64,000 nt of DNA from Nostoc sp. NMS8 (GCF_017115045.1 NZ_JABXKK010000117.1:1-64000), one strand, 5' to 3'. Numbered from the stretch's first letter, positions 1 through 8,956 are shown. Notes: generated by a model not told the origin, from the letters alone. Program-made: numbers and translations.

Positions 1-8
1 TATGTTAG

Positions 9-182
9 CGTAGATCATCCGCTAACTCCTCTGCCACACCTTTTTTCGTTCACCCTAGTGTGATGGGTATTCAGACGATTGCTAAGTTTGTGGAGAATGA
101 CGCGATTTTAGAGCGAATTACGGCACTAGGAATTGATTACGCACAGGGATATGGCATTGCAGCACTTCGTCCATTGGGGTAG
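9..182 (+). pseudogene. Remnant of an EAL-domain (c-di-GMP phosphodiesterase) gene, C-terminal end only
   Basis: The reading frame ending at the TAG at 180-182 encodes a block with VMGIQTIAKFVEND, then ALGIDYAQGYGIA, then a final RPLG. This is the characteristic C-terminal end of EAL phosphodiesterase domains, which hydrolyse cyclic di-GMP. The frame is closed by a TAG at 6-8, and the residues just before the match (positions 9-50) do not look like EAL sequence. Only about 40 recognisable residues remain, with no start codon, so this looks like a decayed fragment. A frameshift from a gene lying to the left of the window is also possible, because the upstream part cannot be seen. The family assignment is fairly secure and the pseudogene status is an inference. 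Confidence 0.6.
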
Positions 183-306
183 CTCCCACGTAGGTGCAAG
201 ATGTGATATAGAGTTATGTGTGGTGCGATCGCTAACCTATCTCGACTTACTAGCGATCGCCACTTGATTGTCCGTTACCCTAAATGTAGAAGTTGTTCTT
301 ACCAAC

Positions 307-474
307 ATTGCAACGTTTCTCTCAAAGGTTGTAATGTTTCTCTCAAAGGTTGTAATGTTTCTCTCAAAGGTTGTAATGTTTCTCATCAACATTGCAACAC
401 TCATAAAGGATATTACAATATTTCTCACAAACATTACAATACTCCTCATCAACATTACAACATTTCGGTAGAAT
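307..474. repeat. 21-bp minisatellite, eight units, abutting the phosphatase stop codon
   Basis: Eight consecutive 21-bp units can be counted (307, 328, 349, 370, 391, 412, 433 and 454). The core is RTTGYAAYGTTTCTCTCAAAG or a variant. Units 2 and 3 are identical and units 5 to 8 are increasingly divergent. The array ends exactly where the phosphatase gene ends (475, minus strand). Overlapping open frames here look like artefacts of a repeat whose length is a multiple of three. Confidence 0.85.
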
Positions 475-2517
475 CTATCTCCCAGGCAAACAAAATTGCT
501 CCACTCCTTGGGGAAGTTGCCGACACATCTGCTGGAATCTTTGAGGATTAATTTGCCACCAAGCAAATAATCCCAGACTTGTACCCCCTACAAGCAATGC
601 CAATACTTCCCACAGTCGTAACAAACGCTTATCCCGTTTAGGTTTTGTAATGAAAGTTGGTCGAATTTCTGGTATAAAAGGTGTTTCCTCTGAAAGATCC
701 AAATCTAGATCCAAACCTAGATCCAAATCTAGCAGAGTTTCCGAACTGTCTGTAAAGGAAATTAATTCCTCTTCTTCCCCTCGTTCTGCTTGTTCTTCTT
801 CCTCTCGTTCTGCTTGTTCTTCTTCCTCTCGTTCTGCTTGTTCTTCCTCTTGTATTTCTGCTTCTATAATTTCTTGTGGCAACGCCGGAGTCACAGGTAC
901 TAAATATTCTGGAGAGACACGGCAATAAGTCAGAACAACCGATGTATTATCACGCCCATTTTTTTCGTTTGCCAAGTTAATCCAGTTGTGGACAGCATCT
1001 TCAACTGTCATTTGTGCTGTCAACACAGGTATTGCATAATCCTGCCAAGATTGTTCTACCCAGTTATTATCACTTAAACCATCAGAACACAGTAGCAAAA
1101 TACCATCTTCTTCCACAATAAATCGCTGAACCTTGAGACGCAAAGATTCTGAATCTCTTGTCCCCAATGCTTGAGTTAAGGCACTAGCATCTGGTCTCAC
1201 AAGTGCCTTTCGATACAAGCTTTTTGCAAGGCGGACTTCCCGCGTCGCTACATCATCATCGACAGTGAGTAGCTGGCAATAATTGCGAGTAATCCAATAG
1301 GCGCGGCTATCGCCAACATTAGCCAAGTAAAGTTCATGGGTATTATTTGATTGCCATCCAGTACTTGTCTGGACTCGTTGGGGAATTTGCACCGCCATGA
1401 CAATTGTTGTAGCCATGCGTTCTCTGCCTTGGCGTTTTTGTTGATCATTGCGGGCACAAATCAGATTATTTATTACCCGTAAGCTTGCTTCTAATTGTTC
1501 TTGTAATAACTCTGGCGGTAAAAGTCCAGTTTGTTGTGTTACTTCCGCTAGTAAAGCGCGAATTTGCAACTTTACAGACTGCACTGTTAACTTACTAGCA
1601 ACCTCACCGCCTTCATGGCCGCCAATGCCATCGCAAACAATCGACAAGTGGCGTAATAAAGGTTCGTCTAAATCACTCAAAGCATTCGGATAGCAAGCGT
1701 CTTCATTTTGCGCCATGATTGGGCCAATATCTGTAGAGCCTGCCACCTTTAAGACTAATGGCAATTCTGCCGCAGCTGCTAATAATAAATGATTGAGTTG
1801 AATATTAATCGCTTCTAACTCAATCTCAGTTTCACACATCTCCTGGACTATGTTCTGTAACCCTTTGGCTACTGATGCCTTGGCAGACACTACCCAAAAC
1901 TGCCAACACTCACCTAGATTTTGTAAACTCAGCTTTTCATCTGCTGGTGTTTGGTAGAGTTCCAACAGTCGCACACACCAACCTTCGACCCTCAAGTTAT
2001 CTATTACTAGTAAACTGTGGCTAAGTCCCAGTTCTGATAAAGGTTTCCAAAGTTGGAGAATTTGCCACAGCCAATAAACTTGTCGTACTGCTGTTGCTTG
2101 CTCCCATGCCTCAACGATAGTTGGATAGATATTTCCTGTCTTATCTATCGGCACATTTTCTAATAAGAGGATATCAGTTGTATCTCCATCAAGATTACTA
2201 GCAAACCCATAAGCCTGAGGTAAGTGCAACCGCTCTTGATATAACCGTAGATAAGGAATTACTTCTGTTGACAATTCTTCAGGTATATCTGGCGGTAGTC
2301 CCGGTTGAGTATCCAACCAAATCTGCTGTTTAATTACTTCATACCTGTCTGCAACCTTTGTGCCTGGTGGGATTTGAGCAGACAATGAGCCAGTCGCCCA
2401 AAGATAGCGGTGAACTAAAGGAGTTTGGCAATTGGCACAAACACTATCCCCCATTGGATTAATGGGGCTATTACAGCGTGGATTTATACAAAAAATTATC
2501 AGTTGGGTAGAAATCAT
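475..2517 (-). CDS. PP2C-type Ser/Thr phosphatase with N-terminal zinc ribbon and kinase-like region
   Basis: The protein would be a metal-dependent phosphoserine/threonine phosphatase of the PPM/PP2C family. Residues 10-32 hold two cysteine pairs like the zinc ribbons that precede cyanobacterial Ser/Thr kinases. Residues of about 50-240 begin with VADRYEVIK and resemble a kinase fold with no glycine loop, HRD or DFG motif. The PP2C core spans about residues 260-530 and shows NEDAC, CDGIGGHEGG, ANVGDSRAY, CSDGLSDN and GRDNTS, which together carry the metal-binding aspartates. A glutamate-rich repeat (about 553-582) and an Asp/Leu-rich stretch lead to one membrane helix near residue 640. I chose the ATG at 2515-2517. 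A TTG start eight codons upstream would add a hydrophobic stretch with little support. It probably opposes the kinases encoded elsewhere in such genomes, at a membrane. Confidence 0.85.
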   Translation of the reverse strand: MISTQLIIFCINPRCNSPINPMGDSVCANCQTPLVHRYLWATGSLSAQIPPGTKVADRYEVIKQQIWLDTQPGLPPDIPEELSTEVIPYLRLYQERLHLPQAYGFASNLDGDTTDILLLENVPIDKTGNIYPTIVEAWEQATAVRQVYWLWQILQLWKPLSELGLSHSLLVIDNLRVEGWCVRLLELYQTPADEKLSLQNLGECWQFWVVSAKASVAKGLQNIVQEMCETEIELEAINIQLNHLLLAAAAELPLVLKVAGSTDIGPIMAQNEDACYPNALSDLDEPLLRHLSIVCDGIGGHEGGEVASKLTVQSVKLQIRALLAEVTQQTGLLPPELLQEQLEASLRVINNLICARNDQQKRQGRERMATTIVMAVQIPQRVQTSTGWQSNNTHELYLANVGDSRAYWITRNYCQLLTVDDDVATREVRLAKSLYRKALVRPDASALTQALGTRDSESLRLKVQRFIVEEDGILLLCSDGLSDNNWVEQSWQDYAIPVLTAQMTVEDAVHNWINLANEKNGRDNTSVVLTYCRVSPEYLVPVTPALPQEIIEAEIQEEEQAEREEEEQAEREEEEQAERGEEEELISFTDSSETLLDLDLGLDLDLDLSEETPFIPEIRPTFITKPKRDKRLLRLWEVLALLVGGTSLGLFAWWQINPQRFQQMCRQLPQGVEQFCLPGR

Positions 2518-2750
2518 AAAGGTATAAATTAAAAAAAACAATCAACTCATGAACTTCGATTAACTTTAGCTGGCAATGAATTGAAGGCTAGAATAAACTG
2601 GACTTGTGTACTGCTAGCTACACGTTGTTACTGAAATTAATCAAAATTATTGGTAGAAATATCAAGTTTTGCTTTCTGTAAATAACTTACGTCTGGCTGT
2701 ATCTAATCGTAGAAATGCATTTACGTCAATGTAGAGACTAGGATGGCGCT

Positions 2751-3185
2751 ATGCCAAGTTTTACCTTAATCTGGCTTCTGGCAGGAGCAGTTCTATGTTT
2801 AACAGAACTGTTTTTACCATCGGCGTTTGTCGCCTTCATGATGGGAATTAGCGCTTTGGTGGTGGCGCTGCTGTCTGGAGTGGGTATGGGAAGTGTATGG
2901 TTGCAAGTTATAGTTTGGCTGTTGCTTTCCACAGCGCTAATCGTGCTTTCTCGTCGTTTTTTACAACCGCGACGACGCAGATCGAAAATTCAGGATGCAG
3001 TCATAGCCGAAACCTTAACAGAAATTCTGCCTGGGAAAACAGGGCGGGTACGATATGAGGGAAATTCTTGGCAAGCAAGATGTGATGATGAGAAATTTAC
3101 CGTACCACCCCATCAAAAAGTTTATGTAGTTAGGAGGGAAGGTACTACTTTAATTGTCGTACCAGAAAATCTGTTGAATTCTTAG
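2751..3185 (+). CDS. NfeD-like membrane protein
   Basis: This 144-residue protein has two or three hydrophobic helices in residues 1-65 (LIWLLAGAVLCLTELFLPS and a following VALLSG...VIVWLLLSTALIVL stretch). A short basic linker (RRFLQPRRRRSK) follows, and then a soluble beta-rich C-terminus of the OB-fold type seen in short NfeD proteins (GKTGRVRYEGNSWQARCDDE). NfeD proteins lie next to SPFH/stomatin proteins in many bacteria and are thought to organise membrane microdomains. The next gene here is exactly such a SPFH protein, in the same direction, 122 bp away, which supports the call. The start is the ATG at 2751. The biochemical role is not established. Confidence 0.85.
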   Translation: MPSFTLIWLLAGAVLCLTELFLPSAFVAFMMGISALVVALLSGVGMGSVWLQVIVWLLLSTALIVLSRRFLQPRRRRSKIQDAVIAETLTEILPGKTGRVRYEGNSWQARCDDEKFTVPPHQKVYVVRREGTTLIVVPENLLNS

Positions 3186-3307
3186 TTATTGGGGATTGGG
3201 AATTGGGGACGAGGAGAAAGACTTGTTGCAAGTTTTCCCTTATCTTCCTCATCTCCCTTATCTCCCTCATCTCCCCACTCCCTCTATTAAAAATCAGGAG
3301 ATTTACA

Positions 3308-4315
3308 ATGGAACAGTTTTTTTTACTAGTATTTTTAGCCCTTGGCGGTGGTGCTGTAGCCGGAACGGTGAAAGTCGTCAATCAGGGCAATGAAGCTTTG
3401 GTGGAAAGATTGGGTAGTTATAACAAAAAACTGGAACCAGGACTAAATTTCGTCATTCCTTTCTTGGATAGAGTTGTCTACCAAGGAACTATCAAAGAAA
3501 AAGTCTTAGATATTCCTCCCCAACAATGCATCACTCGTGACAACGTTGGTATTGAGGTAGATGCAGTGTTTTACTGGCGCATCGTGGATATGGAAAAAGC
3601 CTGGTATAAGGTAGAAAATCTCCAGTCGGCAATGATAAATATGGTACTGACTCAAATTCGCGCCGAAATGGGGCAACTGGAGTTGGATCAAACTTTTACT
3701 GCTCGTTCCCACATCAGTGAACTTTTGTTACGAGATTTGGATGTTGCTACCGATCCTTGGGGTGTGAAAGTGACACGGGTAGAACTGCGAGATATTATTC
3801 CGTCTCAGGCAGTGCGAGAATCGATGGAATTGCAAATGTCGGCAGAACGACGCAAACGGGCAGCAATTTTAACTTCTGAGGGCGAACGCGAATCTGCTGT
3901 TAATAGTGCTAAAGGTAAAGCTGAGGCGCAAATATTGGATGCGGAAGCTCGTCAAAAATCGACAATTCTGCAAGCGGAAGCTGAACAAAAGGCGCTAGTT
4001 CTGAAAGCTCAAGCGGAACGTCAGCAGCAGGTTCTAAAAGCCCAAGCGATCGCAGAATCAGCAGAAATTATAGGCCAAAAGCTCCAGACAAATCCCAATG
4101 CCAATAAAGCAGTTGAAGTTCTGTTTGCTTTAGGCTATCTGGATATGGGCGCGACAATTGGTAAAAGCGATAGCAGCAAGGTCTTATTTATAGATCCGCG
4201 CACTATCCCTGCTGCTTTCGAGGGTATGCGTTCTGTTATCTCAAATGGTCAAGTTGACTCTAACGATTTATTTTCTAAACAAATCCCAGGATTAGAAAAT
4301 AATCGTCCTAGCTAG
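3308..4315 (+). CDS. SPFH/Band 7 (stomatin/prohibitin-like) membrane protein
   Basis: The 335-residue protein starts with one N-terminal membrane segment (about residues 3-20) followed by the SPFH domain (VNQGNEALVERLGSYNKKLEPGLNFVIPFLDRV). It continues with an alanine/glutamate/glutamine-rich coiled coil (about residues 190-270) and a conserved C-terminal hydrophobic stretch. This is the layout of bacterial stomatins (YbbK/QmcA type), which oligomerise at the membrane. I start at the ATG at 3308 because an AGGAG lies 7 bases upstream (3296-3300). The frame is open further upstream to 3203, but that part translates CT-rich intergenic repeats. It forms an NfeD-SPFH pair with the preceding gene. 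Confidence 0.92.
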   Translation: MEQFFLLVFLALGGGAVAGTVKVVNQGNEALVERLGSYNKKLEPGLNFVIPFLDRVVYQGTIKEKVLDIPPQQCITRDNVGIEVDAVFYWRIVDMEKAWYKVENLQSAMINMVLTQIRAEMGQLELDQTFTARSHISELLLRDLDVATDPWGVKVTRVELRDIIPSQAVRESMELQMSAERRKRAAILTSEGERESAVNSAKGKAEAQILDAEARQKSTILQAEAEQKALVLKAQAERQQQVLKAQAIAESAEIIGQKLQTNPNANKAVEVLFALGYLDMGATIGKSDSSKVLFIDPRTIPAAFEGMRSVISNGQVDSNDLFSKQIPGLENNRPS

Positions 4316-4385
4316 AAATGGGGAGTGGGGAGTAGGGAGTTAGGAGTTAGAAGTAGAGATTAATTTCTTCCCCATGCCCCACGCC

Positions 4386-4420
4386 CAATGACAAATGACA
4401 AATGACAAATGACTAATGAT
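4386..4420 (+). repeat. Heptanucleotide STRR array containing a start codon
   Basis: Five consecutive heptamers (CAATGAC, AAATGAC three times, TAATGAT) run from 4386 to 4420. They belong to the short tandemly repeated repetitive (STRR) class known from heterocystous cyanobacteria. The ATG of the following gene (4416) lies inside the last heptamer, so the repeat itself supplies the start codon. A GGGAGT-type repeat lies just upstream (4320-4350). Confidence 0.85.
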
Positions 4421-5549
4421 AATTAACCCAGAACAGGTTATCAGCGCTATTATTGCGATCGCGAATCCTTTAATTAAGGAAAAAATTCGACGCAATGAGA
4501 CTGTAATTAAATTACTTCAGAAGTTTAACCTCGATCCAGAGCATCCACCAGCAGATTTTAGTGGGGTTTATGCATACTCACTAGTAGAATACGGTGTTGG
4601 GAAGCCCCAGCCTGTTTTAGAACTTTTTCGCCAAGAAGCAATCAAACAGGCTTTCCGCAAAGCATTTGACCATAATAACCCCTCAATTTTGCTTTCTGAG
4701 GTTGATGCTTGGCTTGATTCCTATTCTTTGGGTGATGACATTAGAAGTTTGGGAATTGACATTAGAAGAGAAATTGCCGCCTTTTATATTGTGTTTGCAG
4801 AAGTTGCTAAACGCACACGCAACCCAGCAGATACACTAATGAGTCAACAAATTGGCTCTTTGCAAAAACGCATTACAAATATCCAAGAAGTACTTGACAG
4901 GCTGCCGACGCTGGAAGGTATTCGGACAGAAATGGCGCGGTTGGCACAAAATTCCTCCACACTGCTTGAGGCCGGAACATCTACCGAAAATCAATGTCGA
5001 GCCATAGCTTTAGCTCAACAAATGCGCGGCTGGTTTGAAACCTTGGGCTACCGCTTTGAAAAGTATGAAATTTGGGGTGATTCATATTTTGAGTGGATTA
5101 TCAATGTACCAACCCGGCGTAACCGATATGACCGCATCTTAATCAGAGGAATTGAGGGCGAAGTTGGACTCAAGGATGTAGCTGTTTTGCGTTCTTCTGT
5201 GGAGCAACAGAGAACTGATGAAGGTTGGTTAGTAACGGCAAGGAGGATTGCACGAGCGGCGCGGAATGAGGTAGAAAAGGAGGAAAATCGCCACTTAGGT
5301 TGTTATACTTTTGACGAACTCATTGACCAAGATGCTGATTTTACCGATTATCTCGATTGGTTAGAAGCGGAAATTATTCGACGGCAAATAGATATAAAGT
5401 ACGTTCCTTTAGCTTGCACAAAAGAGGAAATTGACCCCGATACTAAACAGCGTATCGGCATTAGTCACTATAGCGATCGCGATGGTTGGATTGATGGTTA
5501 TATTGATATGGGTTGGACGATCCCGCCAAAGAGCATATTTCTATACTAG
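4416..5549 (+). CDS. N-terminal piece of the split NACHT-WD40 gene
   Basis: This 377-residue frame carries the N-terminal effector or adaptor part. Residues 1-150 are mostly helical and resemble N-terminal regions of cyanobacterial NACHT-WD40 proteins. A short coiled segment (QQIGSLQKRITNIQEVLDRL) follows. Residues of about 190-320 (MRGWFETLGYRFEKYEIWGDSYFEWIIN ... RNRYDRILIRGIEGE) look like the restriction-endonuclease-like/TIR-like N-terminal module of some STAND proteins, but I do not recognise the catalytic residues with certainty. The last residues, after GYIDM, are out of frame with the rest of the family. The expected continuation, WLDDPAKEHISILGEFGTGKT, is found in another frame. The start ATG lies in the STRR array. 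Confidence 0.7.
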   Translation: MIINPEQVISAIIAIANPLIKEKIRRNETVIKLLQKFNLDPEHPPADFSGVYAYSLVEYGVGKPQPVLELFRQEAIKQAFRKAFDHNNPSILLSEVDAWLDSYSLGDDIRSLGIDIRREIAAFYIVFAEVAKRTRNPADTLMSQQIGSLQKRITNIQEVLDRLPTLEGIRTEMARLAQNSSTLLEAGTSTENQCRAIALAQQMRGWFETLGYRFEKYEIWGDSYFEWIINVPTRRNRYDRILIRGIEGEVGLKDVAVLRSSVEQQRTDEGWLVTARRIARAARNEVEKEENRHLGCYTFDELIDQDADFTDYLDWLEAEIIRRQIDIKYVPLACTKEEIDPDTKQRIGISHYSDRDGWIDGYIDMGWTIPPKSIFLY

Positions 5550-6871
5550 GAGAATTTGGTACGGGGAAAACTTGGTTTGCTTTCCATTATGCTTGGGTGG
5601 CATTGCAACGTTACCGAGATGCCCAAAAGCGCGGTGTTGAGCGTCCCCGTTTACCTTTGGTAATTACGCTGCGAGATTTTGCCAAAGCAATAAATGTCGA
5701 GAACGTTTTAGCAGGGTTCTTTTTTACACAACATAATATACGTTTAACTAGCGAAGTATTTGACCAGTTAAACGGCATGGGTAAATTGCTGCTAATTTTT
5801 GATGGTTTTGACGAAATGGCAGCAAAAGTTGACCGTCAACAGATGATTAATAACTTTTGGGAACTGGCAAAAGTTGTGGTTCCCGGTGCAAAGGTTATCT
5901 TGACTTGTCGCACCGAACATTTTCCTGAAGCTAAAGAAGGACGCGCTCTGCTCAATACCGAGTTGCAAGCTTCTACCAAGCAGTTGACAGGGGAAACACC
6001 ACAGTTTGAAGTGCTGGAACTGGAGAAATTTAACGACGACCAAATTCGGCTGGTGTTGTCGCATCAAACGGAAACTGCAACGGTTGAACAAGTGATGGGA
6101 AATCCGCAATTATTGGATTTAGCCCGTCGTCCGGTGATGACAGAGTTAATTTTGGAAGCTTTGCCAGATATTGAGGCGGGTAAACCTGTGGATATGTCGC
6201 GGGTTTACTTGTATGCGGTGCGGCGAAAAATGGAACGGGATATTAAGAGCGATCGCACCTTTACTTCTTTGGCAGAAAAGCTATACTTTTTGTGCGAACT
6301 ATCTTGGGAAATGCTGTCTACAAACGAAATGAGCCTCAATTATCGGCTTTTCCCTGATAGAATTCGGCGCTTATTTGGTTCGGTAGTGCAAGAAGAGAAG
6401 GATTTAGACCACTGGCATTACGACATGATGGGGCAAACAATGCTCATCCGCAATGCTGATGGTGATTACACTCCAGCGCATCGGTCGCTGTTAGAGTTTT
6501 TTGTAGCGTATAAATTTGCAGCAGAGTTGGGAGTATTGGCGAATGATTTTACGGATTTAGCGCGGGTACGATTCCAGATAAATCATGATGTTGCACCTGT
6601 TGATTATAGTTGGTCTGCTTATTTCAGTCGTCAGGTAGATGCAGCTGGAGAGATTCTGCCAACTCCAGCATTAAAGGGATTTATAAGTGAATCGTTAGAA
6701 AAATTGAGGGTAACTTTTGGTAAAGCACCTTTAACGAAAGCCGTGATGGATTTGCTTTTACCGATGATTAATGTAGATGCTCAAGCTGGCATTATTGATC
6801 TAATTGAGGCAACGCGGCAAAAAACTGAAGATGAGGTTATATTGGCGGGAATGCGGCTACGCTGGTGGTGA
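5513..6871 (+). CDS. Central NACHT NTPase piece of the split gene
   Basis: The frame encodes the NTP-binding core of the split protein. Visible are the Walker A loop GEFGTGKT, the NACHT Walker B region LLLIFDGFDEMAAKVD, the sensor segment VILTCRTEHF, and a winged-helix region ending in HRSLLEFFVAYKFA. It starts artificially at a TTG (5513) because the real N-terminus is in another frame, and ends at the TGA of 6869-6871 with an out-of-frame tail (AGMRLRWW). On its own it has no good ribosome-binding site, so independent translation is doubtful. The NACHT core itself looks intact, so the decay, if real, is recent. Confidence 0.75.
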   Translation: MDDPAKEHISILGEFGTGKTWFAFHYAWVALQRYRDAQKRGVERPRLPLVITLRDFAKAINVENVLAGFFFTQHNIRLTSEVFDQLNGMGKLLLIFDGFDEMAAKVDRQQMINNFWELAKVVVPGAKVILTCRTEHFPEAKEGRALLNTELQASTKQLTGETPQFEVLELEKFNDDQIRLVLSHQTETATVEQVMGNPQLLDLARRPVMTELILEALPDIEAGKPVDMSRVYLYAVRRKMERDIKSDRTFTSLAEKLYFLCELSWEMLSTNEMSLNYRLFPDRIRRLFGSVVQEEKDLDHWHYDMMGQTMLIRNADGDYTPAHRSLLEFFVAYKFAAELGVLANDFTDLARVRFQINHDVAPVDYSWSAYFSRQVDAAGEILPTPALKGFISESLEKLRVTFGKAPLTKAVMDLLLPMINVDAQAGIIDLIEATRQKTEDEVILAGMRLRWW

Positions 6872-8862
6872 AGTTAGATAGAGCGGTCTTGGAGGGGAGA
6901 AATTTAAGCCAAGTGGTGGTTAAGGGAGCAGATTTTTCCGATGCAAGCTTACGCCACACTAATTTTATAGGAGCCAACCTAACTAAATCAGTTTTCCCAA
7001 AGGTCTTCGGTGCAGTTTTTTCAGTTGCATATAGTCCTGATGGTGAGCTATTTGCAGTAGCTGATGGCAATTGTGAAATTAGTATATGGTTCGCTAGAAA
7101 CGATCGGCAAATTTTGAAATGTAAAGGGCATAATAATTGGATACGCTCAGTAGTCTTTAGTCCTGATGCTCAAATTTTGGCAAGTGCTAGCTATGACCAT
7201 ACTGTAAGGCTGTGGAATGCTGCCACCGGAGTATGTATAAAAATTCTGGAAGAACATAGCACTAGGGTAAATTCAGTAGCATTTAGTCCAGATGGTAAAA
7301 TCTTAGCAAGTGCAAGTCGAGATAGAACGATAAAGCTTTGGAATACTAGCACTGGAGAATGTCTGAAAACTTTAGAAAATATAAGCAGTATCAATTCAGT
7401 AGTTTTCAGCCCTAACGGTAAAACTGTTGCAGCAGCAGGAAAAGATAAAACTGTAAAAATATGGGATATTGTTACTGGCAAATGTTTAAAAAACTTTGAA
7501 GAACACACCGATTCAATCAGATCAGTTTTGTTTAATTTAGATGGTACAACTCTAATAAGTGGTAGTAGAGATAAAACTATAAAATTATGGGATATTGCCA
7601 CTGGAGAATGCTTAAAAAGCTTTGAAGGACATACCGACACAGTACGTTCAGTTGCTATTCATCCTGAATATCAGATATTGGCAAGTAGCAGTAATGATAA
7701 AACTGTGAAGCTATGGAATTTAAAAACAGGAGAATGCTTAAAGAATTTACAAGGACATACTAGTTGGATACCCTCAATAGCCATTAGTCCTGATGGCACG
7801 AATTTAATTAGCGGTAGTGACGATCAAACTGTCAGAAAATGGGACATCAATACCGGAAAGTGTTTGAATATTTTGCAGGGTTCTACCAGTTGGGTACGTT
7901 CAGTTGCGATTAGCCCTAATGGTAAAACTTTAGCCAGTTGTAGTGAAGACACAACCGTAAAATTGTGGGATTTCGCTACAGGAAAATGCTTGAAAACTTT
8001 GCAGGGACATAGAAGTAAAGTCAATTCAGTTGCAATTAGCCCTGATGGTAGTATTTTAGCCAGTTGTAGTTATGACCGAACAATTAAGTTATGGGATATC
8101 AATACTGGAAAATGTTTGAAAACTCTATCTGTTCATACTGGAGGAGTCAATTCAGTAGCTTTTGCTCCTGATGCTATAACCATCATAAGCGGTAGTGGTA
8201 ATGACAAAATCAATGTATGGGATGCTAGTACAGGAGATTGCATTAAAACTTTGCAAGGGCATACCGACTGGGTATGGTGTGTAGTAAGCAGTCCTGATAA
8301 CAAAATCCTAGCCAGTAGCAGTTATGATAAAACGGCGAGATTATGGGATATCCATACTGGAGAATGCTTAAACATAATCCAAGGTCATACTTTGATGGTA
8401 AGTGCATTGGCAATTAGTCCCGATAGTTGCATAATCGCTAGTGCAAGTGGTGATCAAACGGTAAAGCTTTGGAATATCCATAATGGCGAATGCTTAAAAA
8501 CTTTATATGGGCATCTAGATTGGGTAAATGCAGTAGCATTTAGTCCAGATGGTCAATTTTTAATCAGTGCTGGCAATGATGCACAAATCATTATTTGGGA
8601 TATCCATACTGGCGAATGTATTAGAACTTTGTCAGGACACAGTAGTTGGGTAAATACTGTTATTTTTAGCCCTGACAGTCAAACTATTGTCAGTGGCGGT
8701 AGAGATGAAACAATTAAGGTTTGGGATTTTCAGTCTGGTAAGTGTCTAACAACACTAGACAATAGACTTTATGCAAGTATGAATATTACAAGTGTTAAGG
8801 GTTTAACCGAAGCTGAAAAAGCCACCCTCAAAGCGTTAGGCGCAGTAGAAGATGGAGAATAA
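6865..8862 (+). CDS. C-terminal WD40-repeat piece of the split gene
   Basis: The frame (GTG at 6865) begins with pentapeptide-like residues (ADFSDASLRHTNFIGANLTKSVF). Fourteen WD40 repeats of about 42 residues follow, each with a SVAFSPDG-like strand, a D-x-T-x-K-L-W strand and a GECLKTLxGH turn. Fourteen repeats would form two seven-bladed propellers, which in STAND proteins serve as the ligand-sensing platform. It ends with a short KGLTEAEKATLKALGA tail common to the family. The frame is open upstream of 6865 back to the TGA at 6832-6834 and includes YIGGNAATL, which shows that the GTG is not the original start. Confidence 0.82.
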   Translation: MVKLDRAVLEGRNLSQVVVKGADFSDASLRHTNFIGANLTKSVFPKVFGAVFSVAYSPDGELFAVADGNCEISIWFARNDRQILKCKGHNNWIRSVVFSPDAQILASASYDHTVRLWNAATGVCIKILEEHSTRVNSVAFSPDGKILASASRDRTIKLWNTSTGECLKTLENISSINSVVFSPNGKTVAAAGKDKTVKIWDIVTGKCLKNFEEHTDSIRSVLFNLDGTTLISGSRDKTIKLWDIATGECLKSFEGHTDTVRSVAIHPEYQILASSSNDKTVKLWNLKTGECLKNLQGHTSWIPSIAISPDGTNLISGSDDQTVRKWDINTGKCLNILQGSTSWVRSVAISPNGKTLASCSEDTTVKLWDFATGKCLKTLQGHRSKVNSVAISPDGSILASCSYDRTIKLWDINTGKCLKTLSVHTGGVNSVAFAPDAITIISGSGNDKINVWDASTGDCIKTLQGHTDWVWCVVSSPDNKILASSSYDKTARLWDIHTGECLNIIQGHTLMVSALAISPDSCIIASASGDQTVKLWNIHNGECLKTLYGHLDWVNAVAFSPDGQFLISAGNDAQIIIWDIHTGECIRTLSGHSSWVNTVIFSPDSQTIVSGGRDETIKVWDFQSGKCLTTLDNRLYASMNITSVKGLTEAEKATLKALGAVEDGE

Positions 8863-8914
8863 ATTTTAGGCGATACATGACGGGAAGTTATTGCAATATC
8901 TACGACGGGCTAGA
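8844..8914 (+). repeat. Left copy of a degenerate direct repeat flanking the PIN/antitoxin module
   Basis: About 71 bp covering the last codons of the WD40 gene and the bases after its stop (GTAGAAGATGGAGAATAAAT and onward to ACGGGCTA) match positions 9719-9790 in the same orientation. By eye about four bases in five agree. The pair encloses the toxin-antitoxin genes. Confidence 0.7.
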
Positions 8915-8956
8915 CTTATACAGTTTTGTAGCACAAGGTTTTGGTTATGCTTTGAT

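Larger units (their letters stand above)
4416..8862 (+). pseudogene. NACHT-WD40 (STAND) gene split by two apparent one-base losses
   Basis: Three adjacent frames together give one recognisable protein: an N-terminal region, a NACHT-type NTPase, a short pentapeptide-like linker and 14 WD40 repeats. The first break lies at about 5508-5512, where five bases stand between codons GAT and TTG and six are needed to join the frames. The second lies at 6836-6840. Adding one T there (GGTT to GGTTT) joins DEV to YIGGNAATLVVKLDRAVLEG, a sequence normal for these proteins. Restored, it would be about 1482 residues. STAND NTPases of this type act as sensors that assemble on ligand binding. The breaks may be real pseudogenisation or sequencing errors, and both are one-base losses. 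The three pieces are listed separately. Confidence 0.8.

Noticed and set aside
216..566. Overlapping open frames of about 110 codons on both strands
   Set aside because: They arise from the 21-bp minisatellite, whose period is divisible by three. No start signals or family features were found.
638..928. Arg/Thr- and Ser-rich open frames opposite the phosphatase gene
   Set aside because: They are frame shadows of the glutamate-rich repeat of the phosphatase, with low-complexity composition.
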